From JAEZDP01 sp964430855 (GTDB lineage: Bacteria; Acidobacteriota; Vicinamibacteria; Vicinamibacterales; Vicinamibacteraceae), in contig CAYSHC010000125.1 of NCBI GenBank assembly GCA_964430855.1, forward strand, positions 1-9,655: DNA of 9,655 bases. The letters run 5' to 3'. The translations under genes and the position numbers were made by a program. A model generated the notes under the pieces. It was not told the DNA's origin and searched no databases. It was given only the letters and a program-made list of their open reading frames with translations. This document shows, one piece after another, positions 1 through 6,478 of this stretch (position 1 is the stretch's first letter; each line of letters begins with the position of its first letter).

Positions 1-6
1 TGGAGT

Positions 7-82
<76 letters not shown>

Positions 83-107
83 GATTCACGTCACCCAGGC
101 ATCGCTG

Positions 108-130
108 ATGGGCCGCCTCGCGCGGCCCGT
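108..130 (+). terminator. Terminator-like hairpin after the tRNA
   Basis: A seven-base perfect stem GGGCCGC/GCGGCCC (110-116 and 122-128) has a 5-nt loop, CTCGC. It can be lengthened by a T:G and an A:T pair to 108-130. It lies 26 nt after the tRNA CCA end and is followed by a weakly T-containing stretch (gtcgtcgttgt) rather than a clean T-tract. It is plausible as an intrinsic terminator or processing boundary for the tRNA transcript, but the poor T-run makes this uncertain. The rest of the 168-bp gap between the tRNA and the next gene holds no coding sequence that I can support. Confidence 0.4.
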
Positions 131-203
131 CGTCGTTGTAGGCCCCGTCTCCCGGCCGCAGCGTCCTCGCTCCCGCTCACCCATCGCCGTACCGCGCAGA
201 CGG

Positions 204-240
204 CCGTGTGCCGTAGGATGGCCTCAGCACGGCCACACGG
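204..240 (+). promoter_or_regulatory. Inverted repeat and possible -10 upstream of the DinB-family gene
   Basis: The arms CCGTGTG (204-210) and CACACGG (234-240) are perfect reverse complements. The next three bases, CCG (211-213) and CGG (230-232), also pair if C233 is bulged, giving a stem of about 10 bp. The enclosed segment (214-229) begins with TAGGAT (214-219), a possible -10 hexamer with no good -35 upstream. The 3' arm abuts the Shine-Dalgarno-like GGAGGGAGG before the ATG at 251. The repeat is directly visible, but a role as operator, attenuating hairpin or chance GC-rich structure cannot be decided from sequence. Confidence 0.3.
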
Positions 241-250
241 AGGGAGGTCC

Positions 251-727
251 ATGGAGCAGCAGGCTCTTCGCGAGACGCTGGCGCGCGCGCTCGCCTGGAC
301 GGAGGCGCACGTGTCGTTCACCCAGGCAGCCGACGTGCCGGTCGCCCTTCGGGGCACGACGCCACAAGGGTTCGCCTACTCCCCCTGGCAGCTCCTCGAA
401 CACATCCGCATCGCGCTCGAGGACCTCGTGGCGTTTGCGACCAGCGCCGACTACACGCACGTGCGGGCCTGGCCCGACGACTACTGGCCGCGGGAGGCCG
501 CGCCGCCCGACGGTGACGCGTGGGACCGCAGTGTGGACGCCGTCCGCAGCGCGCTGGCGCGCATGCAGCAGCTGGCCACCGACCCGGACGTCGACCTGCT
601 GGCGCCCGTCCCGACCGGCAGGACCGGGCAGACCTACCTCCGGGCGCTGCTCCTCGTGCTGGACCACAACGCCTATCACGTCGGGCAGCTGGTGGCGCTG
701 CGACGCGCCCTCGGCGCCTGGGACTGA
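251..727 (+). CDS. DinB-family putative metal-dependent protein (four-helix bundle)
   Basis: The 158-residue product fits the DinB/YfiT-like fold, a four-helix bundle that binds a divalent metal through three histidines. The likely ligands are visible: H51 in LLEHIR and H139/H143 in DHNAYHVGQ, the typical C-terminal signature of the family. Length matches family members (about 150-170 residues). I chose the ATG at 251 because the purine-rich GGAGGGAGG lies just upstream and the helical domain begins immediately after it; an upstream in-frame ATG at 206 would add 15 unconserved basic residues and lies inside the inverted repeat. Family members include thiol-transferase-like and damage-induced proteins, but most have no assigned reaction, so the substrate here is unknown. 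The gene is probably monocistronic, since 96 bp with a new promoter separate it from the next gene. Confidence 0.85.
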   Translation: MEQQALRETLARALAWTEAHVSFTQAADVPVALRGTTPQGFAYSPWQLLEHIRIALEDLVAFATSADYTHVRAWPDDYWPREAAPPDGDAWDRSVDAVRSALARMQQLATDPDVDLLAPVPTGRTGQTYLRALLLVLDHNAYHVGQLVALRRALGAWD

Positions 728-810
728 CCGGGCACGCGCGGACGTGAACGCCGGCGGCGCCTCATCCATGACGCGGCAGCGGTCACGATTCGTCATCAAT
801 CAGCAACGGA

Positions 811-824
811 TATACTCGTCTGTA
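811..824 (+). promoter_or_regulatory. -10 box for the fmdB-php-lolA-secretin operon; probably leaderless
   Basis: TATACT at 811-816 differs from the consensus -10 TATAAT at one position and sits in an AT-richer pocket (about 785-822) within very GC-rich DNA. The ATG of the next gene begins at 824, only 7 bases after the hexamer, which is where transcription would be expected to start. No Shine-Dalgarno sequence is present between the hexamer and the ATG. This points to a leaderless mRNA. A matching -35 is not convincing: TTCGTC at 789-794 with a 16-bp spacer is the best candidate. Confidence 0.6.
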
Positions 825-1048
825 TGCCGATCTACGAATACCGTTGTGCGCGCTGCGATCATCGCTTCGAAGCGCTCGTCTTCGGCAGCCGGCAGCCCTC
901 GTGTCCGGCCTGCCAGGGCACGGTCCTCGAGAAACAGCACTCCACCTTCGCCACGCACATCGCCGGCGCCGCCGCGGCGGCTGCGGGCCCGGGCCCGTGC
1001 GGCACCTGCGGCGACCCTCGCGGCGCGGGCAGCTGCTCGCTGAACTGA
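824..1048 (+). CDS. FmdB-family zinc-ribbon small protein
   Basis: The product is 74 residues. The N-terminus MPIYEYRC is the hallmark of the FmdB/CxxC-CxxC regulatory-protein family. Zinc-binding pairs are C8/C11 (CARC) and C27/C30 (CPAC), forming a single zinc ribbon. After a linker, an alanine-rich stretch (about 47-54) leads to a second cysteine cluster, C59/C62/C71 (PCGTCGD...GSCS), which is outside the core ribbon and could bind another metal or form disulfides. The family is named after a putative regulator of formamidase and amidase genes; most members have no proven role, so the function is uncertain. It is the first gene of a tight run, with only 7 bp to the next start, and it lies directly under a -10 box with no ribosome binding site. 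The ATG at 824 is fixed by the conserved N-terminus. Confidence 0.9.
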   Translation: MPIYEYRCARCDHRFEALVFGSRQPSCPACQGTVLEKQHSTFATHIAGAAAAAAGPGPCGTCGDPRGAGSCSLN

Positions 1049-1055
1049 CAGCCTC

Positions 1056-2762
1056 GTGGCCTTGTTCGGCTCCCGACGTCGCCACCCCGAGGAGGTGGCC
1101 GCCATCCTTTCGGAGCTCGCCCTGCTCGCCCGGTGGAGCCGTCGTCACGAGCGCGCCGCGCAGCTCGAGGCGCTCGCCGAACGCCTCCGTGCCGAGCTGC
1201 GCGAGGGACGGCGGACGCCCTGGTCGATCGTGAAGCAGGGCGTCGCCGACCGCGAGTCGTCGCCGCGCTGGATCGTGGACCTGCTCGACCGGCTCCGCAC
1301 CAACGCGAGCGACGAGGTCGAGGCGGCGTTGCGGACGCTGCCGCCCGTCGCACGCGCCGTCGCCCGCGCGGCGCTCGACCACCCCGCGCTCGCCGGCGTC
1401 CTCCAGACGCACGACCTGTTCCTGCCGGCCGATCTCGATCGCCTCGAGACGGCCGCCGACCTCGAGCCGCTGCTTCCCGAGCCCACGCACGGCGTCCCCC
1501 TCGGGCGCGCGTGGCTCCAGTGCGCCCAGGCGATCGACGAGCTGACGGCGCTGACGCAGGAGCGCGTGACGTGGGTGCAGGCGGGCGGGCTTCGGCGCGT
1601 GGAGCCGGTGCTGGACGACCCCGTGCTGCTGGCCGCCGTCGAGGCGCCCGAGGCCTGGGTGCCGGACGTGACCGGGGCCCTGCCCGAATACGCCGTGGGC
1701 TTCGTCGGACGCGCCGCCTTCGCGTTGTCGACCGAACCGGAGCCGCTCGTCGTCCACGTCGTGACGCCCGAGGCACTTCCGGCCGCGACGCTCTGGTACA
1801 CCGGGCCGCGCGACCACGTCGCGGCGGTCCGCGCGCACGCCGCGGCACACGGCCTCACGCTCACGCGCGACGCCCTGCTCCGAGACGGCCGCCCGGTGCC
1901 CGTCGACGATGAGGACGCCCTCTACCGCGCCCTCGACATGGAGCCGATCCCCGCGGAGCTGCGGCACCGGCCGGGCATCGTCGAGGCCGCCGCGCAGGGG
2001 CGCCTGCCCTCGCTCGTCGCCGTGGACGACATCCGCGGCGATCTGCACATGCACACGGTCTGGAGCGACGGCCGCGACAGCATGGCCGGCATGCTGCATG
2101 CCGCGCGCGCGCTCGGCTACGAGTACGTCGCGATCACGGACCACTCGCCCACCGCGAAGGCGTCGCGCGTGCTGACGCTCGACCGCCTCGCACGGCAGGC
2201 CGACGAAGTGGCCGAAATGCGGGAGGCATTCCCCGACATCACGATCCTGCACGGCATCGAAGTGGACATCCAGGCCGACGGCTCGGTGGACGTGCCGGAT
2301 CGGATCCTCGCCACGCTCGACATCGTGCTGGCGTCGCTGCACCAGGGCATGGGGCACGACCCGAGGCGCCTGCTGGCCCGCTACACGGCGGCGGCCCGGC
2401 ATCCGCTGGTGAACGTCCTGACCCACCCGGCCAACCGGGCGCCCGGACGCGTGCCCGGCTACGACATCGACTACGACACCCTTTTCGGCATCGCGGCCGA
2501 GACCGGCACCGCGGTGGAAATCGACGGCGCCCCGGGGCACCTGGATCTCGACGCCCCGCTCGCCGAGCGGGCCGCGGCCGCCGGCGCCATGCTGGTGGTC
2601 AACAGCGACTGCCACATGGCCGAGCGCCTCGGACGGCAGATGGCCTTCGGCGTCGGCCTCGCGCGGCGTGCGGCCATCCGGGCCGACCAGGTGCTCAACA
2701 CGCGGGGCGTGGACGACGTGCGCGGCTTCGTGGCGGCCAAGCGGGCCGGCCGCCGCTGGTAG
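1056..2762 (+). CDS. PolX-derived protein with decayed polymerase region and intact PHP phosphoesterase domain
   Basis: The product is 568 residues. The C-terminal part (about 325-568) is a PHP domain with a full set of metal-ligand motifs: H331/H333 with D338, D362/H363 (TDHS), E402 (GIEVDI), H429 (SLHQ), H457 (LTHP) and D518/H520 (NSDCH). The rest is recognisably the PolX layout but eroded. An N-terminal helix VAAILSELA matches VARILGEIA of the true PolX in this window. GGLRR (177-181) stands where GSLRR should be, WYTGP (247-251) replaces YFTGS, and the linker IPAELRHRPGIVEAAAQG is clearly homologous to the PolX linker. The palm aspartates of the form DxD are not preserved (VLDDPVLL), the third aspartate is replaced (PLVVHVV), and the helix-hairpin-helix motifs are missing. 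I infer no polymerase activity but a probably active phosphoesterase or nuclease. The start is GTG at 1056, 7 bp after fmdB, without a Shine-Dalgarno; a start a few codons downstream is possible. Confidence 0.85.
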   Translation: MALFGSRRRHPEEVAAILSELALLARWSRRHERAAQLEALAERLRAELREGRRTPWSIVKQGVADRESSPRWIVDLLDRLRTNASDEVEAALRTLPPVARAVARAALDHPALAGVLQTHDLFLPADLDRLETAADLEPLLPEPTHGVPLGRAWLQCAQAIDELTALTQERVTWVQAGGLRRVEPVLDDPVLLAAVEAPEAWVPDVTGALPEYAVGFVGRAAFALSTEPEPLVVHVVTPEALPAATLWYTGPRDHVAAVRAHAAAHGLTLTRDALLRDGRPVPVDDEDALYRALDMEPIPAELRHRPGIVEAAAQGRLPSLVAVDDIRGDLHMHTVWSDGRDSMAGMLHAARALGYEYVAITDHSPTAKASRVLTLDRLARQADEVAEMREAFPDITILHGIEVDIQADGSVDVPDRILATLDIVLASLHQGMGHDPRRLLARYTAAARHPLVNVLTHPANRAPGRVPGYDIDYDTLFGIAAETGTAVEIDGAPGHLDLDAPLAERAAAAGAMLVVNSDCHMAERLGRQMAFGVGLARRAAIRADQVLNTRGVDDVRGFVAAKRAGRRW

Positions 2763-2779
2763 TATCGTGTCCTACCAGC
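2755..2779 (+). promoter_or_regulatory. Perfect inverted repeat spanning the PHP-gene stop and the lolA initiation region
   Basis: GCTGGTAG (2755-2762) and CTACCAGC (2772-2779) are exact reverse complements separated by 9 nt. The left arm contains the TAG stop codon of the upstream gene, and the right arm ends one base before the lolA ATG at 2780. The hairpin would therefore occupy the whole ribosome-landing region of lolA, which also lacks a Shine-Dalgarno sequence. A ribosome terminating at TAG would melt the stem, so translational coupling is a reasonable inference. There is no T-tract, so it does not look like an intrinsic terminator. Confidence 0.5.
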
Positions 2780-3451
2780 ATGAGACCTTCCGCCCTGGCC
2801 ACGCTGGCCCTCCTCGCCCTGCTCCTGCCGTGCGCTGACGCGGCGCGCGCGCAGCCGCCGTCGGTGGAAGGCGAGGCCCTCGCCCGCGCCGTCCAGCGGC
2901 ACTACGACACGGTGCGCGACTTCACCGCCGATTTCGAGCAGGTCTACGAAGGCGGCGTGCTCAGGCGCAGGACCGTCGAGCGTGGCACGGTGGCCATCAG
3001 CAAGCCGGGGCGCATGCGGTGGGACTACACGTCGCCCGAGGCGAAGCTGTTCGTGTCGGACGGCGCGCAGATCTACTTCTACGTCCCCGCGGACAAGCAG
3101 GTGCGCGTGAGCCCGATGCCCGAGGGCGACAGGGCGCCGACGCCGATCCTCTTCCTCGCGGGACGGGGCAACCTGCTCCGGGACTTCGCCGTCGAGGAGG
3201 CGCCGCCCCCCGGCGATCTGGAGGACGTCCGCGCCCTCGCGCTCACCCCGAAGCAGCCCGAGCCCGAATACGCGTCGCTGACGCTCGTCGTCGACGCCCG
3301 CACCTTCGCGTTGCGCCGGCTCGTGGTCACCGATGCCCAGGGCGGCACGTCGACGTTCACCTTCACGAACCTGAAGGAGAACGTCGGCGTCCCTGCGCAA
3401 CGCTTTACCTTCCGCATTCCTCGTGGAGTCGATGTCGTCAGGCAGGGATAG
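2780..3451 (+). CDS. lolA: LolA-like outer-membrane lipoprotein carrier
   Basis: The product is 223 residues. A Sec signal peptide covers residues 1-24 (hydrophobic LATLALLALLLP, likely cut after ARA before Q25). The mature part has the LolA fold signature: an N-terminal helix leading into DFTADFEQVY (47-56), then the strand pattern RGTVAISKPGRMRWDYTSP (68-86), FVSDGAQIYFYVPADKQV (91-108), and late strands LTLVVDARTFALRRLVVTD and FTNLKENVGVP. LolA carries lipoproteins through the periplasm from the LolCDE complex to the outer membrane. Length and order match the family. The start is 17 bp after the PHP-gene stop, inside a hairpin region. The 3' end overlaps the secretin lipoprotein gene by 20 bp, which implies co-expression with a likely client. 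LolA-fold proteins vary widely outside Proteobacteria, so transport of general lipoproteins is inferred from family only. Confidence 0.88.
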   Translation: MRPSALATLALLALLLPCADAARAQPPSVEGEALARAVQRHYDTVRDFTADFEQVYEGGVLRRRTVERGTVAISKPGRMRWDYTSPEAKLFVSDGAQIYFYVPADKQVRVSPMPEGDRAPTPILFLAGRGNLLRDFAVEEAPPPGDLEDVRALALTPKQPEPEYASLTLVVDARTFALRRLVVTDAQGGTSTFTFTNLKENVGVPAQRFTFRIPRGVDVVRQG

Positions 3452-5273
3452 GTGGACGGCCGGCGCCCGGTACGCCTGCGCCGTCCTGCTGCTCGTCGCC
3501 GGCGCGGCCGGCTGCGCCACGTCGAGCGCGTACAGGACGGGCCTGGCCGCCGAGCGGCGCGACGCGTACGACGAGGCCGTCATCGCCTACACACAGGCGG
3601 CACTGGAGCGGCCCGACGACCGGGGAGTGCGCGCCGCGCTGCAGCGCGCGCGGCTGCGTGCCTCCGAGGCGCACTTCACCAGGGGACGCCGGCTGCACGG
3701 CCTTGGACGCTACGACGAAGCGCTCGTCGAGCTGCAGCTCGCCTACGACATGAACCCGGCCAACGGCGACATCGAGCGCCTGCTGCGCGACACGCGCGTG
3801 CAGCAGCGCGCGAAGGTGGCCGTCGAGCGCGAGGGACGGACGCAGCTCGAGTCGCTCATCGAGCAGGCCCGCGGCCAGCTGCCCGCCGAGCACGAACTGC
3901 CGCAGGACGTCGTGATGCCCGACTCGCTCGTGTTCCGCGACGCGGGCAGCCGCGACGTGCTCACCTCCATCGCGCGCTTTGCCGGCATCAGCGTCGCCTT
4001 CGATCCGCAGTTCCGCAGCACGCCGGTCTCGGTGGACCTGCGTGGCGCCTCGCTGCGTGCCGCGCTCGACGCGGTGACGCGGACGACGGGGACGTTCTAT
4101 CGCGTGACGGCCCCCGGCACGGTGACCATCATCCCCGACACCGATGCCAAGCGGCGCGAATACGACGAGGACGTCATCCGCACGTTCTACCTGAGCAACG
4201 CGGATCTCAAGGAGACCGTCGATCTGCTCCGCATCGTCGTGGACGCACGGCGGCTGTCGCCCATCACGGCGACCAACGCCATCTCGCTGCGCGACACGCC
4301 GGAACGCGTGGCGGCGGCCGAGAAGCTCATCGCCGCGATCGACAAGGCGCGCGCCGAGGTCGTGATCGACGTCGAGCTGCTCGAAGTCGATCGCACGCGG
4401 TTCCGCCAGTACGGCGCGCAGATCGTCTCGCCTGGCAACGACATCGGCATCGCGGGACAGGTGGACGTCAACCGCGAGGGCGGCATGACGCTCGAGGACC
4501 TGCGCTCCCTCGGGCAGGGCGACATCTTCTTCACGAACCTGCCCGGCCTCTACTACCGCCTGCTGAAGCAGGACGCCCGCACGCGGACGCTCGCCAACCC
4601 GCAGCTGCGCACCTCCGACGGCCTGGCCGCGCAGGCGAAGTTCGGCGAGGAGGTGCCCGTCCCGCAGGTGACCTTCTCGCCCATCGCCGCCGGGGGCGTC
4701 AACCAGCAGCCCATCACGTCGTACTCCTACAGGAACGTCGGCGTGAACATCGACATCACGCCGCGGACCCATCACGACGACGAGGTGTCGCTGACGGTCC
4801 GCGTCGAGATCTCCAGCCTCTCGCCGGCGACGGGGTTCTCGGGCCTCCCCATCTTCGGCACGCGCTCGATCACCACGACCATCCGCCTGCGTGACGGCGA
4901 GACCAACCTGCTGGCAGGCCTGATCCGCGACAACGAGCGATCGACGATGCGCGGGATTCCCGGCCTCAGCGACATCCCGCTCATCGGCCGGCTGTTTGCG
5001 AGCAACGAGCGCGAGACGCAGCAGACCGACATCGTGCTGATGCTCACGCCCCGCATCATCCGCGTGCTCGACCTCTCGCCGGACGACCTGCGCCCGTTTG
5101 TCGCCGGCCGCGGGACCGGCGCCGGCGCCACGGCGCCCTTCGACGTCCCGCCGAGCGTGCCCGCGCCCCGGCAGGTGCCCCAGCAGCCGCGCGACGCCGG
5201 CGACGACCGCTTCGCGCCGGTCTTCCCGCCGCAGCGCCCGCAGCCGCCGTACGAGCCCGCCCCGCCCCGCTGA
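3432..5273 (+). CDS. Secretin (type II/IV pilus type) with TPR region and lipoprotein signal
   Basis: The product is 613 residues counted from the ATG at 3432. A hydrophobic segment ends in a lipobox-like AAGC with C28 as the lipid-attached residue. TPR-like helices follow (about 33-120), with paired motifs such as YDEAVIAYTQAALERPDD and YDEALVELQLAYDMNP. Next are an STN/N0 domain (about 165-235), one N1-type ring domain (about 248-305), and the secretin barrel domain (about 310-545). The barrel includes VPVPQV (408-413) and the diagnostic GIPGLSDIPLIGRLF (508-522) plus LTPRII. A proline-rich tail (about 565-613) ends the protein. Secretins form multimeric outer-membrane pores for type II secretion, type IV pili or filamentous phage; the short N-region with TPRs fits neither classical GspD nor PilQ. 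An upstream in-frame GTG at 3423 is an alternative start. The gene overlaps lolA by 20 bp. No inner-membrane partner genes are visible in the window. Confidence 0.88.
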   Translation: MSSGRDRWTAGARYACAVLLLVAGAAGCATSSAYRTGLAAERRDAYDEAVIAYTQAALERPDDRGVRAALQRARLRASEAHFTRGRRLHGLGRYDEALVELQLAYDMNPANGDIERLLRDTRVQQRAKVAVEREGRTQLESLIEQARGQLPAEHELPQDVVMPDSLVFRDAGSRDVLTSIARFAGISVAFDPQFRSTPVSVDLRGASLRAALDAVTRTTGTFYRVTAPGTVTIIPDTDAKRREYDEDVIRTFYLSNADLKETVDLLRIVVDARRLSPITATNAISLRDTPERVAAAEKLIAAIDKARAEVVIDVELLEVDRTRFRQYGAQIVSPGNDIGIAGQVDVNREGGMTLEDLRSLGQGDIFFTNLPGLYYRLLKQDARTRTLANPQLRTSDGLAAQAKFGEEVPVPQVTFSPIAAGGVNQQPITSYSYRNVGVNIDITPRTHHDDEVSLTVRVEISSLSPATGFSGLPIFGTRSITTTIRLRDGETNLLAGLIRDNERSTMRGIPGLSDIPLIGRLFASNERETQQTDIVLMLTPRIIRVLDLSPDDLRPFVAGRGTGAGATAPFDVPPSVPAPRQVPQQPRDAGDDRFAPVFPPQRPQPPYEPAPPR

Positions 5274-5313
5274 CACGCGGACCCGACGCACGTTCCACGT
5301 TCCGACTCGCGGT

Positions 5314-5344
5314 GACGCGCGCGTGGATCCCGGCGCGCGCGGTC
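5314..5344. terminator. GC hairpin between convergent secretin and GH3 genes
   Basis: GAC (5314-5316) pairs with GTC (5342-5344), and GCGCGCG (5317-5323) pairs with CGCGCGC (5334-5340), leaving G5341 bulged and a 10-nt loop. The hairpin ends immediately before the stop codon of the minus-strand gene and lies 41 nt after the secretin stop. Its position suits a bidirectional transcription barrier, but neither side has a T-tract, so intrinsic termination is uncertain. Between 5274 and 5313 the only other pattern is a tandem ACGTTCC duplicate (5290-5303). Confidence 0.35.
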
Positions 5345-6448
5345 TCAGAGCAACTGGCGAAGCTGCTCGGCCAGCGCCTCGTCCTCGGCGCGCCCGAGCG
5401 CCTCGGCGAGCGAGGGTCGTGGCGGACGCCGGCGCCGCGCGTCCTCCGACAGGACGTCCGCCTTGGCAGCCTCGTGGCGGCGGAGGGCCTCTTCCAGCCG
5501 CGAGACGGGGAGCGCCTGCTGCTCGGCCGCGTGGATCAGGCACTCGATGGCGCGCGCCATGCCGTCGGGATCGCCGTCGCCCGCGAGCACCACGTCACAG
5601 CCGGCGCGGATGGCCCGCACCGCGGGATGCTCGAGGGGATCATCGGTCGTGGCCGGCATGCGCGCGAGGTCGTCGGCGATGGCGAGCCCGGTCCAGCCGG
5701 TGGTCGTGCGCAACGCGTCGTGCACGACGCGCCGCGAGAGGCACGCGGGCGCGTTCTCGTCGAGCGCCGGCACGAACGCGTGCGCCACCAGTATCGCGCT
5801 CGCGCCGGCACGTGCCACGGCGCGAAAGGGCACCCAGTCGACGCGTGCGAGCTCGTCGGGCGGCGCCTCGACGAGGGGGGCGCCGACGGCGGTTCCGCCC
5901 GCGTCCGCCCGTGCGGCGCCCAGCCCCGGGAAGTGACGCGCGCAACTGGCGAGGCCCAGGGCGTGCCAGGTCTCGACCAGCGACGCGCCGTGCTGCGCCA
6001 CGCGTTCGGCGTCGCTGCCGATCGCGGGCCCGCGCACCGGCGCCACGCCCTCGCGCGCGACGTCCACGACGGGCGCGAACGTCAGCGTCACGCCGAGCGC
6101 GAGCGCCTGCCGCGCCACGGCTTCCGCGTAGCGTCGTGTCAGCGCGAGGTCGTCGGCATGGCCGAGCGCGGCGACGTGTGGCCATGCGGTGAGGGGCGGC
6201 GTCAGCGACGCGAGCGCGTTGTCGTCGGGATGCGACGCAACCCAGGGCGGCACGTCGCGTGCGAGGTCACCGACCCTGGCGGCAAGGTCGGCCACCTGCA
6301 GCACGTCGGTCACGTTCGCGCGCCGCAGCAGCACGCCGCCGAGCCCGAACTCCCGCGCCAGCGCCCGCAGCTCGACGGGGGTGTCGTGACCGCGCACACC
6401 TGCCAGGACGAGCTCGCCGAGCCTGGGACGGATGAGGCGCAACGACAC
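5345..6448 (-). CDS. Glycoside hydrolase family 3 protein, NagZ-like but with altered catalytic loop
   Basis: The product is 367 residues, read right to left. The fold is the GH3 N-terminal TIM barrel, as in beta-N-acetylhexosaminidase NagZ, which removes GlcNAc from anhydromuropeptides in cell-wall recycling. Supporting motifs are FGLGGVLLRR (34-43), TFAPVVDV (123-130), ARHFPG (170-175), PFRAVARAGASAILVAH (207-223) and GLAIADDLARM (254-264) with the expected nucleophile D259, then AVRAIRAGCDVVL. The usual KHFPGHGD...DSH loop reads RHFPGLGA...DAG, so the histidine of the Asp-His acid/base dyad is glycine (G184). The usual GRSFG segment is also shortened to PAIGSDAERV. Hydrolysis may be lost or changed. 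There is no signal peptide, so it is probably cytoplasmic. The start is GTG at 6448, with GGTGG upstream as a weak ribosome site; TTG at 6442 is an alternative. It diverges from polX and shares its -10 region. Confidence 0.85.
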   Translation of the reverse strand: MSLRLIRPRLGELVLAGVRGHDTPVELRALAREFGLGGVLLRRANVTDVLQVADLAARVGDLARDVPPWVASHPDDNALASLTPPLTAWPHVAALGHADDLALTRRYAEAVARQALALGVTLTFAPVVDVAREGVAPVRGPAIGSDAERVAQHGASLVETWHALGLASCARHFPGLGAARADAGGTAVGAPLVEAPPDELARVDWVPFRAVARAGASAILVAHAFVPALDENAPACLSRRVVHDALRTTTGWTGLAIADDLARMPATTDDPLEHPAVRAIRAGCDVVLAGDGDPDGMARAIECLIHAAEQQALPVSRLEEALRRHEAAKADVLSEDARRRRPPRPSLAEALGRAEDEALAEQLRQLL

Positions 6449-6468
6449 GGAACGGCCACCAGGGCGGT

Positions 6469-6478
6469 CATTATAATG
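6469..6478. promoter_or_regulatory. Palindromic bidirectional -10 element for the GH3 gene and polX
   Basis: CATTATAATG is a perfect 10-bp palindrome. It gives a consensus TATAAT on the + strand (6472-6477) and another on the - strand (6475-6470). The GH3 start (6448) and the polX start (6500) lie almost symmetrically about 22 bp outside the palindrome on either side, so each would have a 5' leader of about 15 nt. No convincing -35 is visible on either side. Divergent transcription from symmetric -10 sequences is known in bacteria; assignment here is by position and match to consensus. Confidence 0.65.

Noticed and set aside
108..1043. Long + strand frame overlapping the DinB-family and fmdB genes
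   Set aside because: The translation is Arg/Pro/Ser low complexity in a different frame from two genes with clear family motifs.
783..2615. A 610-codon open frame on the minus strand
   Set aside because: It lies antisense to the fmdB and PHP genes, whose products have clear family motifs. The antisense translation is Arg/Val/Asp-rich without recognisable domains, as expected for a shadow frame in GC-rich DNA.
5290..5303. Tandem ACGTTCC duplicate as an operator or repeat element
   Set aside because: There are only two 7-bp copies, downstream of both convergent genes, with nothing else to support a binding site.
3438..5543. A 701-codon open frame on the minus strand
   Set aside because: It is antisense to the secretin gene, has low-complexity composition and no domain. 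The secretin reading is strongly supported by its motifs.
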